This document shows, in pieces, positions 14,117 through 21,888 of a stretch of 21,888 nucleotides of DNA. The DNA comes from Propionibacteriaceae bacterium (lineage in GTDB: Bacteria; Actinomycetota; Actinomycetes; Propionibacteriales; Propionibacteriaceae), in assembly GCA_021323255.1 (NCBI GenBank), contig JAJTCL010000029.1:1-21888 (forward strand), in the 5' to 3' direction. The first letter of the stretch is position 1; each line of letters opens with the position of its first letter. The position numbers and the translations under genes were made by a program. Under the pieces are notes generated by a model. The model worked only from the letters and a program-made list of their open reading frames with translations, made no database searches and was not told the origin of the DNA.

Positions 14117-16108
14117 ATGCACGACTTCCCGCCGCTGGTCCCGGACTTGGCGGGGCCGGACGCTCGCGCACACACCACTCCCACTCGCAGTGGGCGGGCC
14201 GCGGTGCGCCGGCGCCTACCCAGGCATGACTTCTCTCAACCGAACACCCGTAGCGGTGTCCGATTCCTCGGCTGGTTGCTGTGGCAGCAGCTGCCAGTGC
14301 TGTTGCTCAGCTCGCTGATCAGCGTGATCGAGTGGCTTCCAGGTTCGGTGGGGCCGTACCTGGTCGGCAAGATCGTAGACGAGGGAATCATCCCAGGCGA
14401 CCTTGCCACAGTCGGTCGGCTCAGCCTGATCATGTTCGGCCTGGTGATCATCGGGATCATCGCAAGCGTGCTGGGCCACACGGTTGTGGTACGCACCTGG
14501 CTGGTCGCGATGTACGGCTCGATGAAGCTGGTGACGCGCAAGGCAACCCAGATGGGGCACGTACTTCCGCAACGTACTCCGACCGGTGAGGTACTCAGCG
14601 TCTCCGCCAGTGACTCTGATGAGTTCGGTGCGTTGACCGAGGTCGTGTCACGCTTTGTCGGCGCCTTGATCGCGTACCTGGTGATCGCTGGATTGGTGCT
14701 CTCGACCTCCCTCAAGCTGGGCATCGTGGTGCTGATCACCGCACCGCTGATCGTGTTGTTCGCAATGCCCCTGCTGCGGCCGCTGCAGCGGCGCGAAGAG
14801 GTCGAGCGAAACCGAACATCGGATCTGACCTCATTGGCAACCGATATCGTGGGCGGGCTGCGCATCCTGCGCGGCATCGGCGGCGAACAGACGTTCGCGC
14901 GCAACTACAGCGGACAGTCGCAGTACACCCGGCGAGCCGCCGTCTCAGCTGGCGTGTGGCAAGCCGCCGTCGAGGCGACAAGCGTGCTGTTCTCGGGTTT
15001 GTTCCTGGTCGCCCTTACCTGGCTTGGGGCACAGGAGGTCGTGGCCGGAGAGCTCAGTGTCGGCCAGTTGATCAGTTTCTTCGGCTACGCGATCTTCATG
15101 GTGTGGCCCATCCAGACATTCTTCGAGCTGGCGCAGAAATGGGTGCGCAGTGTGGTCTCGGCGCGCAAGACCGTTGCCGTGCTGGACCAGCAGCCGCCGT
15201 GGCCGCCCCCCAGCCAGCCATTGACCCTGCCCGATCATGCTGTCTTGCATGATCAAGAGTCTGGCTTCGCCGCTGAGCCGGGTGCATTTACGATCATCGT
15301 GTCCGCAGTCCCGGACGATTCTGCTGCGCTGGCCGACCGACTCGGGCGCTACCTGCCGGCTGATCATGAACCGGTGGGCCTGGACGTCGCGGACGGTCGC
15401 AAGGGCCGCGCTGCGCGCCGGGCGCAGCGACAGCGGTTGGCGGAGCGAGCCCGGCTCGCCGAACGAGACCGGCAGCTGGCAGGGCAGAAGTGGGGCGTGA
15501 GCCTAGGCACCGTCGATCTCGCTGATGTGCCTATTGATCACGTGCGGAGGCGGATCGTCGTCAGCGACACCGCAAGCCAGGTCTTCGCCGGGACGCTGCA
15601 GTCGGCCATCGATCCGCATGGACGTCTCAGCCTCGCCGAAGCGGAGACGGTGCTGCGTGTCGCCGCCGCCGAAGATGTGTTCGCTGGCTCACACGGAGGT
15701 TGGCAGGGCCGGATCGACGAGCGTGGTCGTGGGCTGTCGGGTGGCCAACGACAGCGGGTGGTGCTGGCACGGGTGCTTGGACTCGACCCGCAGATCTTGA
15801 TCTTGGTCGATCCCACCTCCGCGGTCGACGCGCATACCGAGGCCTTGATCGCTGAGCGGCTGGTCGCGCATCGCCGTGGCAAGACGACCATCGTCGCCAC
15901 CGTGTCGCCGCTGCTGTTGCATCATGCCGACCGCGTGGCTTTTCTGGTCAACAAGCGGATCGCCGCGTACGGAACGCACGAGGAACTGCTGAAGACGAAC
16001 GCCGACTACCGGCGTACGGTGGCGCGCGCACTTGACGAGGCCCCTGCCACGGGCATTGCTCGCGCGACCGACGCTCGCAGTGCAGAGGCGGAGAACGTCG
16101 ATGAGTGA
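14117..16108 (+). CDS. ABC exporter half-transporter with degenerate ATPase domain
   Basis: First subunit of a probable heterodimeric exporter, 663 aa. After a basic N-terminus, six helices (about 50-345) form a type I exporter domain. The ATPase domain is strongly altered: in place of a Walker A there is FTIIVSAVPDDSAALADRL (391-409) with no Lys; the Q-loop Gln is missing (VVSDTAS, 481-487); a charged Arg/Ala/Glu insert lies at about 428-456; the signature LSGGQRQR is intact at 540-547; Walker B is ILILVDP (560-566), with Pro instead of the catalytic Glu; and the switch His is absent (VATVSPL). It therefore cannot hydrolyse ATP alone and must lend its signature to the partner at 16101. The substrate is unknown. 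Confidence 0.9.
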   Translation: MHDFPPLVPDLAGPDARAHTTPTRSGRAAVRRRLPRHDFSQPNTRSGVRFLGWLLWQQLPVLLLSSLISVIEWLPGSVGPYLVGKIVDEGIIPGDLATVGRLSLIMFGLVIIGIIASVLGHTVVVRTWLVAMYGSMKLVTRKATQMGHVLPQRTPTGEVLSVSASDSDEFGALTEVVSRFVGALIAYLVIAGLVLSTSLKLGIVVLITAPLIVLFAMPLLRPLQRREEVERNRTSDLTSLATDIVGGLRILRGIGGEQTFARNYSGQSQYTRRAAVSAGVWQAAVEATSVLFSGLFLVALTWLGAQEVVAGELSVGQLISFFGYAIFMVWPIQTFFELAQKWVRSVVSARKTVAVLDQQPPWPPPSQPLTLPDHAVLHDQESGFAAEPGAFTIIVSAVPDDSAALADRLGRYLPADHEPVGLDVADGRKGRAARRAQRQRLAERARLAERDRQLAGQKWGVSLGTVDLADVPIDHVRRRIVVSDTASQVFAGTLQSAIDPHGRLSLAEAETVLRVAAAEDVFAGSHGGWQGRIDERGRGLSGGQRQRVVLARVLGLDPQILILVDPTSAVDAHTEALIAERLVAHRRGKTTIVATVSPLLLHHADRVAFLVNKRIAAYGTHEELLKTNADYRRTVARALDEAPATGIARATDARSAEAENVDE

Positions 16109-18029
16109 TCTACAGACCGGCCTCCGCGGCTCGACGGAGACGTGGCGGTCGACTCCGCCGTCGCCGCAGGTGCCTGATGCGTTGCTGCCGCCGCGAAAGG
16201 GCTCATGGGTTGCGCGGTTGCGGGCCTGGCGACAGCGCCACCTGCTCCGTGAGCGACGGGCAGCAGAGTTCTTCGCAGACTCGCGCAAGCCTGACCTGGG
16301 ACTTCCCGTTGCTGACCGGCGCGATGTGCGTGCCTTCGCCTCCCAGCTGCTCGGCCGACGCCGAGGGATGATCACCGCACTGCTGTTGTTGCATGCCCTG
16401 GCTGCTATGGCTGGCCTGGTGGTGCCACGCATCCTCGGTTCGCTGGTGGACGCTGCCTCGGCTGAGGGCACTTTGGCCGCGACGCTGAACGGGTTGACGC
16501 TTGCGGTCACTGGTGTGGTCCTGATGCAGGCCATCCTGACCTTTTTCGCGCTGTGGATGTCGGTGCTCTTCGGCCAGGACTTGCTGGCGGAGTCACGCGA
16601 GTACGTGGTGCGGACAGTCCTTGGGCTGCCATTGGGCAGGGTCGAGAGTGCGAGCACGGGCGATTTGGTCACCCGGGTGACCCGTGACGTCGGCACGATG
16701 AGCATGAGCGTCCGCTTCGGCCTACCTGAATCGGTGATCGCCGGGATGACGACGCTGCTGACGGTGGTCGCTATGCTGCTGAACTCGCCGCTGCTCACGC
16801 TGCCGCTACTGGTGACGTCACCGTTGTTGATCATCGCCGCCAGGCGTTACCTGAAACGGGCGCCCAAGGGCTATATCGCCGAGGGCGGCACCTACTCGCA
16901 GATCAACTCGACGTTCACCGAGACCGTCGAGGGTGCGCGTACGGTCGAAGCTCTTGGGCTGCAGCGGAACCGCATCCAAAGCGGGGATGACGACATCGCG
17001 GTGTCCGCGCAGGCTGAGCGTTACACGATGAGTCTTCGCAATCTGCTGTTCATCGTGATCGGCCTTGCGTACGACACTCCGCTGCCGCTGGTGCTGATCC
17101 TTGGCGGCATCGGCTATGTCAATGGCTGGGTGAGCCTGGGTCAGGTGACCGCCGCGACCCTGTACGTCCAGGCCCTGGTGGAGCCGCTGGATCGGCTGAT
17201 CCGCAACGTTGACCGGCTGCAGGTGGGCATCGCCTCCACCTGCCGGCTGCTTGGCATTGCCATCGTGCCCAAAGATCGCGAAGAGGGCGACGATCTGCCG
17301 GTGGGTAACCAGCTTGTCGGGCGGAACCTACGCTTCGCGTATCGCGATGACCATGATGTGTTGCACGGCATCGATCTAGTGCTGCGTCCTGGGGAGCGGT
17401 TGGCGATTGTCGGGCCGAGCGGCTCGGGCAAATCAACACTGGGTCGGCTGCTGTCCGGCATTCACAAGCCGCGTACCGGTTCGGTCACCGTGGGCGGCGT
17501 AGAACTCACGGCGTTGCCGCTACCGGTGCTGCGGACTGAGGTTGCCTTGGTGACTCAGGAACACCATGTCTTCGTCGGTACGGTGCGGGACAACGTCATC
17601 TTGGCTCGGGAATCCTCACCGGACGATGTGGTGATCGAGGCGCTGCGCACCGTCGATGCCTGGGACTGGGTACAACGACTGCCCGAGCAGCTTGGCACCA
17701 TGCTCGGCTCGGGTCACCAGAAGTTGACCCCTGCGCAGGCGCAGCAGGTTGCGCTGGCTCGGTTAGTGGTCGCGGACCCGCACACCCTGGTGTTGGATGA
17801 GGCCACGTCATTGATCGACGCGCATACGGCTCGACATCTGGAGGGCTCGATGGCAGCGCTGCTGCAGGACCGCACTGTGGTCGCGATCGCGCACCGACTG
17901 CACACCGCGCACGATGCCGACCGGATTGCGGTAGTGATCGATGGCCGGATCGCAGAGCTCGGTAGCCATCGTGAGCTGGTGGAGGCAGGCGGCGAATATG
18001 CCCGCCTCTGGCGGGCCTGGACCTCCTAA
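16101..18029 (+). CDS. ABC exporter half-transporter, catalytic subunit
   Basis: Second half of the exporter, 642 aa. Six helices lie at about 90-385, then an ATPase domain with a full Walker A (GPSGSGKST, 438-446), Q-loop Gln486, Walker B with catalytic Glu (LVLDE, 563-567), D-loop and switch His598. The signature is degenerate: LTPAQ at 542-546 instead of LSGGQ. This mirrors the first subunit, so one composite site (Walker A/B from here, LSGGQ from the partner) is active and the other is dead. The ATG at 16101 overlaps the previous stop by 8 bases (ATGAGTGA) and has GGAG upstream; a frame open to 16032 is rejected. A long charged N-terminal extension (1-85) precedes the first helix. Confidence 0.92.
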   Translation: MSDLQTGLRGSTETWRSTPPSPQVPDALLPPRKGSWVARLRAWRQRHLLRERRAAEFFADSRKPDLGLPVADRRDVRAFASQLLGRRRGMITALLLLHALAAMAGLVVPRILGSLVDAASAEGTLAATLNGLTLAVTGVVLMQAILTFFALWMSVLFGQDLLAESREYVVRTVLGLPLGRVESASTGDLVTRVTRDVGTMSMSVRFGLPESVIAGMTTLLTVVAMLLNSPLLTLPLLVTSPLLIIAARRYLKRAPKGYIAEGGTYSQINSTFTETVEGARTVEALGLQRNRIQSGDDDIAVSAQAERYTMSLRNLLFIVIGLAYDTPLPLVLILGGIGYVNGWVSLGQVTAATLYVQALVEPLDRLIRNVDRLQVGIASTCRLLGIAIVPKDREEGDDLPVGNQLVGRNLRFAYRDDHDVLHGIDLVLRPGERLAIVGPSGSGKSTLGRLLSGIHKPRTGSVTVGGVELTALPLPVLRTEVALVTQEHHVFVGTVRDNVILARESSPDDVVIEALRTVDAWDWVQRLPEQLGTMLGSGHQKLTPAQAQQVALARLVVADPHTLVLDEATSLIDAHTARHLEGSMAALLQDRTVVAIAHRLHTAHDADRIAVVIDGRIAELGSHRELVEAGGEYARLWRAWTS

Positions 18030-18036
18030 CGGCGGC

Positions 18037-18078
18037 ACTGGGGTGCGCCGCGGTCTCCCCGCAGAAGCTCACCCCAGT
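18037..18078. terminator. Hairpin between convergent ABC and oxidoreductase genes
   Basis: ACTGGGGTG at 18037-18045 pairs perfectly with CACCCCAGT at 18070-18078, and a smaller GCGG/CCGC pair lies in the loop. It starts 8 bases after the ABC stop. It lacks a T-run, so termination is possible but not certain. Confidence 0.4.
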
Positions 18079-18155
18079 CATCATTCTGCGGCGGGCGCTG
18101 AGCGTAAGACAACCATCTCTGGTCGCGCTGGAGTGTGATTCTGCGGGAGTAGGGG

Positions 18156-19130
18156 CTAGCGGCTGACCGAAAGGATGACCTTGCCGATGTTGTTTCCCGA
18201 CTGGAGGTGAGCGTGAGCTGCCGCAGCATCGGCCAAGGGAAACACGGTAAGCGGTGGTTGCTTGATTGTGCCGTCGGCGATCAGCGGCCAGACATTCTGA
18301 ACGAGACCGCGGCAGATTGCAGCCTTCTCCTCCACCGGTCGGGCGCGCAGCAAGTTCGCGGTGATAAGGCCGCGTTTCGCTGCCAAGGTCGCCAGGTCCA
18401 GCGTGCCCTTGCGGCCACCTTGCATACCGATCGTCACCAGTGCCCCATCCATCGCAAGCAGCTGAACATGATCGTCAAGGTACTTCGCGCCCATATTGTC
18501 CAAGATCATGTGTACCCCGTCGGCGGCTACGTCTCGTACCGCGGCCGGCCAGTCATCGTGGTAGGAGATCGCATGATCAGCACCGATCGAGCGGCAGTAG
18601 TTGAGCTTGTCCTGGCTGCCTGCAGTCGTGATCACCGTCGCACCGATGTGCTTCGCGTATTGGATGGCGAACGAACCGACGCCACCGGCACCGCCATGTA
18701 CCAGAAACCAGTCACCATCAGAAAGGCCGACGAACTCGACATTCGAATAGACAGTTGCTGCGACCTCGATCACCGCCGCCGCTGCGACCAGCTCCACCCC
18801 AAGCGGGGGTGGCACAACCTGACCCGCAGGCACGGCAACGTACTCGGCGTAGCCGCCGCCAGCCAAGAGTGCGATGCACGGATCATCAATCGCCCAGTTG
18901 GAAACCTCCTCACCCACCTCGGCGACCGTCCCGGACACCTCGAGCCCGATGATCGTGCTCGCACCGGGAGGGAGCTGGTAGTGCCCTTGCCGCTGCAGCA
19001 GATCTGCGCGGTTGACGCCCGCCGCCGCAACCTTGATCAACACCTGGTTGGGACTCGGGTGCGGGGTCTCGACCTCACGCAGCTCCAAGGCCTCTGGAGG
19101 GCCGGCTTCACGTGCGACGATGGCTTTCAC
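18156..19130 (-). CDS. NAD(P)H quinone oxidoreductase, PIG3/zinc-independent MDR type
   Basis: A 324-residue medium-chain reductase. The GroES-like N-terminal half has AAAGVNRADLLQRQGHY (35-51) and GLEVSGTVAEVG (62-73); the nucleotide-binding half has HGGAGGVGSFAIQYAK (145-160) with the Rossmann glycines, then a NADPH-type loop (TAGSQDKLNYCRSIGADHAISY). The zinc-ligand Cys/His of alcohol dehydrogenases are absent, which fits quinone reductases of the PIG3 group. It probably reduces quinones or reactive carbonyls in the cytoplasm. The GTG at 19130 (MKAIVAREAG) matches the family start; the longer frame to 19223 adds a poorly plausible stretch. A weak CACGCT box lies 7 bases before the GTG. No functional link to its neighbours is apparent. 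Confidence 0.9.
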   Translation of the reverse strand: MKAIVAREAGPPEALELREVETPHPSPNQVLIKVAAAGVNRADLLQRQGHYQLPPGASTIIGLEVSGTVAEVGEEVSNWAIDDPCIALLAGGGYAEYVAVPAGQVVPPPLGVELVAAAAVIEVAATVYSNVEFVGLSDGDWFLVHGGAGGVGSFAIQYAKHIGATVITTAGSQDKLNYCRSIGADHAISYHDDWPAAVRDVAADGVHMILDNMGAKYLDDHVQLLAMDGALVTIGMQGGRKGTLDLATLAAKRGLITANLLRARPVEEKAAICRGLVQNVWPLIADGTIKQPPLTVFPLADAAAAHAHLQSGNNIGKVILSVSR

Positions 19131-19300
19131 GCCCCACAGCGTGCCATAGCACAAGGTTTGAGCTGCCCACGCATCGCGCTCTGTTTGATGCTCGCTCCGC
19201 TCGCGGCGATGTCGCTGACTCATCCAGGACAGCGCCGCGGCAGCCTGGGCTCAGCACGGCGGCGCGCGATTTCCGACGCTCGCAGCTCCGGTGATTCGGC

Positions 19301-19332
19301 TAGGATCTGGATGCTCGCCGAGCTCGCGAGCT
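19301..19332 (+). promoter_or_regulatory. Probable tRNA-Ser(UGA) promoter and palindrome
   Basis: TAGGAT at 19301-19306 could be the -10 box, putting the transcript start about 33 bases before the tRNA. A perfect 12-bp palindrome AGCTCGCGAGCT follows at 19321-19332 within the short leader. No convincing -35 box is seen. Confidence 0.4.
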
Positions 19333-19345
19333 TCAGACCGCGCTG

Positions 19346-19432
19346 GGCGAGGTCGCATAGTGGACTAGTGCAGGCGCCTTGAAAGCGCCCGAGCGGGAGA
19401 CCGTTCCGTGGGTTCGAATCCCACCCTCGCCG
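19346..19432 (+). tRNA. tRNA-Ser (anticodon TGA)
   Basis: The acceptor GGCGAGG (19346-19352) pairs with CCTCGCC (19425-19431), followed by discriminator G. The anticodon arm is GGCGC-CTTGAAA-GCGCC, giving anticodon TGA. A long class II variable arm (GAGCGGGAGACCGTTCCG region) and the T arm GTGGG-TTCGAAT-CCCAC complete the molecule. The 3' CCA is not encoded (next bases are CTT). It reads UCA and, by wobble, other UCN serine codons. Confidence 0.95.
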
Positions 19433-19495
19433 CTTCCAGATCGCGTTTGGTTGCCACAGCGGTCGTAGGCTCCGGAGCTGACAATGGTCGACCGG

Positions 19496-19501
19496 TAAGG
19501 T
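19496..19501 (+). promoter_or_regulatory. Leaderless -10 box of the small membrane protein gene
   Basis: TAAGGT lies exactly 6 bases before the GTG at 19508; no ribosome site intervenes. Confidence 0.55.
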
Positions 19502-19507
19502 GCAGCG

Positions 19508-19987
19508 GTGAGCGATTCAGGCGGCCCACAACTTCAGGAATCACAGTTTGTGCTGACGGCCCCGCTTCCTGTGCGCTCACTGGCGATCAGCGCTGGCGCG
19601 GCTGTCATCGCAGCGGCCATGATCGTGCTCGGCAACGCCCTCGATCTGCCGCAGTTCATCGTGATTGCCGGCGTCGGCCTCATGATCTTCGCAGTGCTTC
19701 TTGCTGTGGTCGCACTCGTGTTGACCCGTCGGCTGCGTACCACACTGATCTTGGATCCCACTTCGATCACCATCCTCAATGGGCGACGCCGACAGGTGCT
19801 GCCGTGGTCCATGATCGAGGTTGTCAGACGGCAGGGATCGCGACTGTTGTTGATCACCAAGCCTGAGGGCGGCCGCGACGTAACCGTGTTCAACCCGCGG
19901 GCTGAAAGCGATGCCACGTTCGCCGCGCTGATCGCCGAGATCCAGAAGCGTCTGAACACCGACCGCGGTTACCGACAGATTCCCTAG
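19508..19987 (+). CDS. Small membrane protein with PH-like C-terminal domain
   Basis: A 159-residue protein that I do not recognise as a named gene. Two adjacent helices (about 25-45 and 49-73) form a membrane hairpin, followed by a beta-rich domain: LRTTLILDPTSITILNGRRRQVLPWSMIEVVRRQGSRLLLITKP, the layout of bacterial PH-like domains, in which an LPWSMIEVV strand is characteristic. A polar C-terminus follows. Such proteins are usually of unknown function in actinobacteria. The GTG at 19508 is chosen by the TAAGGT box 6 bases upstream. It lies between a tRNA gene and the convergent LCP gene. Confidence 0.75.
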   Translation: MSDSGGPQLQESQFVLTAPLPVRSLAISAGAAVIAAAMIVLGNALDLPQFIVIAGVGLMIFAVLLAVVALVLTRRLRTTLILDPTSITILNGRRRQVLPWSMIEVVRRQGSRLLLITKPEGGRDVTVFNPRAESDATFAALIAEIQKRLNTDRGYRQIP

Positions 19988-20017
19988 ACCGCTCCGCTCC
20001 GGTTCCCCCTGGATAGA

Positions 20018-21583
20018 TCAGCGGACCGGCCTGGATGTCGCGGCGACCTTGGGATCGTACGCGCAGGCGTCGTTCACGTCTTCGCTCCGTGGAGAGCGGG
20101 AACTCGATTTCTTCGTCGACTTGCTAGCTGTGGGGTCCTTGCTCTCATCGAGCGCGGCCTTGACCCGTTTGCGCATCAGCGAGTAGTTCGGATTCGTGGC
20201 GTAGAAACCGGCCTCTCCGTGCTTGAAGACGATGCTGCGGACATTGCCGTCCTTCACGCGCAAGCTCAGGTCCACCATCAGAGGCAAGACCTCCTGGGGC
20301 ATATCTGTGTAAACGAGCTGCTTGCCCGCCTTGGCGACGTCTTCGTAGCGGGCCAGCATGTTGGTGGGATTGGCCTGCTTGATGATTGCGTTGATCACGC
20401 AGCGCTGTCGGTCCATCCGGTCGAAGTCGCTCGAGCCGTAGCGGCCGCGGGCGTACCAGAGGGCGCTCTGCCCATCGAGCTTTTGATTCGGTCCAGGCTT
20501 GAGGAACTTTTTCGGCGAAATGCCGCGTTCTGAGTCGCCGCCGATGGGGATGTAGGTGTTGATGTTGAGCCGGATGCCACCGAGGGCGTTGATCATCTGG
20601 CTGAAGCCCTGCAAGTTGATCAGCACGTAGTAGTCCACCTGCAGGTCCAGTGCCTCGCCCACCGACAGCTTGAGCGCGTCGGCGCCAAGATTGTCCGTCG
20701 GGCCAAGCACGTCCTTGGGCACCGAGTGCGGCAGATTGCGATACATCGCGTTCAGGAAGTATTCGGGATCGTTACCGTTCCCATTGGTGAACCCGTACGG
20801 ATAGCGCTTACGTAGCGGCGACTTCGATGGAAAGGGCATGCGAGCTGTGGTGCGGGGGAGGCTGAAGAGCGCCGTATCGCCGGACTGAGTGTCGATGCTT
20901 GCCAAGATCACGGTGTCGGTGCGAGTGCCTATCCGTCCCGGCCCTGCGTCCCCTCCGAGCAGCAGCACGTTCAGCCGCGGCTTGCCAGCCCACGGGTCCT
21001 GCGGTTGTGGCGCGCCGGGCCCGGTCTGCGTGCCCTCGAGAGTCGGGCGGGTCGCGCTCTTGGTGTCCTTCTCACTCTGGAACACTGCGGAGACTGAGCT
21101 TGCCGTGACGTAGGCGTAGTGCGCGGCAACCGCCGTCGGAGCAGCGACGGCGAAGGAAAGTAGCCCGACGAGAATGCCGCCGATCACCCGCTGCCCCCGC
21201 GTCGGGCGGACGCGCAGACTCAGATGACTGGCGATGATGACGGCTACCCAGATGCTGCCGATCACGACCAGGACAACAGCCCCCCGACGCAGAGTCGTGG
21301 GGTCGACAGCTCGTTCGAGCAGTTCCTGACGGTCGAATGCGGCGTAGGCGCCGAGGGCGAGCAAGCCTGCCGCAAAAAGGCCCAGAACGATGCTGCCGAT
21401 GATGCGGCGCCGGCCTGCGATCAACCCGAGTCCGGGAATGGCAGTTCCGGCCACTGTCAGGGCAACGGCTCGCCGAAAGGTACGCTGCGGCGGTGTTCTC
21501 ACGGTCACGCGCGAGGGCGCGGGGGCAGAGGGTTGAGCGGGGAGCTGCCAGCTCCACGTACCCTGCTCCGCTTGGTGTGGCAT
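20018..21583 (-). CDS. LytR-CpsA-Psr (LCP) family cell-wall glycopolymer transferase
   Basis: Predicted to attach lipid-linked glycopolymers (such as teichoic acid-like polymers or arabinogalactan) to peptidoglycan outside the membrane. About four helices (near residues 39-58, 60-82, 99-120 and 132-156) precede a Pro/Thr-rich linker and the LCP domain, which starts at LNVLLLGGDAG. It has GTRTDTVILASID, SLPRTTARM, the DYYVLINLQGFSQMINALGGI strand-helix and ARGRYGSSDFDRMDRQ. The common SIPRD reads SLPRT here. The C-terminus is Lys/Ser-rich. The ATG at 21583 is favoured because AAGGG lies 6 bases upstream; a GTG at 21625 would add 14 residues and has no ribosome site. Extra helices before the LCP domain are more than the single anchor of classic members. 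Confidence 0.92.
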   Translation of the reverse strand: MPHQAEQGTWSWQLPAQPSAPAPSRVTVRTPPQRTFRRAVALTVAGTAIPGLGLIAGRRRIIGSIVLGLFAAGLLALGAYAAFDRQELLERAVDPTTLRRGAVVLVVIGSIWVAVIIASHLSLRVRPTRGQRVIGGILVGLLSFAVAAPTAVAAHYAYVTASSVSAVFQSEKDTKSATRPTLEGTQTGPGAPQPQDPWAGKPRLNVLLLGGDAGPGRIGTRTDTVILASIDTQSGDTALFSLPRTTARMPFPSKSPLRKRYPYGFTNGNGNDPEYFLNAMYRNLPHSVPKDVLGPTDNLGADALKLSVGEALDLQVDYYVLINLQGFSQMINALGGIRLNINTYIPIGGDSERGISPKKFLKPGPNQKLDGQSALWYARGRYGSSDFDRMDRQRCVINAIIKQANPTNMLARYEDVAKAGKQLVYTDMPQEVLPLMVDLSLRVKDGNVRSIVFKHGEAGFYATNPNYSLMRKRVKAALDESKDPTASKSTKKSSSRSPRSEDVNDACAYDPKVAATSRPVR

Positions 21584-21731
21584 CAACATCCCTTGAGGCG
21601 CGACCGGAATGGAAACCCGCTCCACAATACGTGCCTGATCGGCTCAATATGCGTTTGGCAGATTAATGTCCGGGTTACTTTGCCCTGCGGCCGAATTGCG
21701 TTCGCCGCGCCAAGGTCTGTGAGGATTCACT

Positions 21732-21761
21732 TTGCTTTGCGTATCGTGCTGTCGGTAGTCT
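21732..21761 (+). promoter_or_regulatory. Promoter of tRNA-Ser(GCU)
   Basis: TTGCTT at 21732-21737 and TAGTCT at 21756-21761 with an 18-bp spacer fit a housekeeping promoter. The transcript would start about 28 bases before the tRNA. Confidence 0.55.
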
Positions 21762-21795
21762 TGCCCAGCGTTCTGCCGCGGGCGTTTGATGATGG

Positions 21796-21888
21796 GGAGG
21801 CGTCGCCTAGTCCGGTCTATGGCGCCCGCCTGCTAAGCGGGTTGAGGGCACAACCCTCTCGCGGGTTCAAATCCCGCCGCCTCCGCCA
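21796..21888 (+). tRNA. tRNA-Ser (anticodon GCT)
   Basis: The acceptor GGAGGCG (21796-21802) pairs with CGCCTCC (21878-21884), then discriminator G and an encoded CCA. The anticodon arm is CCCGC-CTGCTAA-GCGGG, giving anticodon GCT (codons AGC/AGU). The variable arm is GTTGAGGGCACAACCCTCTC and the T arm GCGGG-TTCAAAT-CCCGC. The window ends exactly at the A of CCA, so anything just downstream cannot be seen. Confidence 0.95.

Noticed and set aside
16032..16100. Earlier start for the second ABC subunit
   Set aside because: The ATG at 16101 has a GGAG ribosome site and the common short stop-start overlap; the extension would overlap the first gene by 77 bases.
15689..16834. 381-codon minus-strand open frame across the two ABC genes
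   Set aside because: Ser/Arg-rich shadow frame opposite well-supported ABC coding sequence; no start context.
18207..19382. 391-codon plus-strand open frame opposite the oxidoreductase
   Set aside because: It is antisense to a clear MDR-family gene, runs into the tRNA, and its translation is rich in His/Arg/Cys with no domain pattern.

Overview
The window looks like chromosomal DNA from a high-GC actinobacterium. The markers are a bacterial proteasome activator (Bpa/PafE type), an MptB-type polyprenol-phosphomannose mannosyltransferase, many GTG starts, and several TANNNT promoters lying 6-8 bases before the start codon (leaderless transcription). A Propionibacteriaceae-like source is my guess from overall character; it is not proven here. 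I see no phage, plasmid, transposase or CRISPR genes. The gene content is mostly housekeeping and envelope functions, and the unusual material is in the intergenic repeats and gene edges.

Layout. 1-1327: the end of an NCS1-type (cytosine/hydroxymethylpyrimidine) permease overlapping a glycerophosphodiester phosphodiesterase. 1328-1447: short GACAGGCTCAGGGCAC-type repeats. 1446-2651 (-): arginine deiminase, divergent from a two-gene unit (2718-5226) of a family 2 glycosyltransferase and an MptB-like mannosyltransferase. 5195-6214 (-): adenosine deaminase, with an array of five 19-bp repeats just upstream. 6380-7451: a divergent MerR regulator / DUF4188 pair around a long perfect palindrome. 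7531-8460: prephenate dehydratase, converging and overlapping with a PAP2-diacylglycerol kinase fusion (8408-10138, -). 10229-12300: seryl-tRNA synthetase overlapping a Cof-type HAD phosphatase. 12304-12897 (-): a membrane-anchored charged repeat protein. 13171-13762 (-): Bpa, with a 13-bp tandem duplication near its 5' end. 13824-14065: two copies of a ~112-bp palindromic repeat. 14117-18029: two overlapping genes for a heterodimeric ABC exporter with complementary degenerate ATP sites. 18156-19130 (-): PIG3-type quinone oxidoreductase. 19346-19432: tRNA-Ser(UGA). 19508-19987: small two-helix membrane protein. 20018-21583 (-): LytR-CpsA-Psr protein. 21796-21888: tRNA-Ser(GCU), whose CCA ends exactly at the window edge.

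Themes. Several genes serve the cell envelope: the glycosyltransferase/MptB pair (lipomannan-type glycolipid), the PAP2-DAGK fusion and GDPD (lipid turnover), and the LCP protein (glycopolymer attachment to peptidoglycan). SerRS and two serine tRNAs lie within the same 12 kb. The points most worth a second look are the frame-shifting 13-bp duplication in bpa, the paired palindromic repeats with compensatory stem changes, the 19-bp repeat array before adenosine deaminase, and the ABC exporter in which one nucleotide-binding domain has lost its Walker A, Q-loop, catalytic Glu and switch His. I did not find a clearly new multi-gene system.
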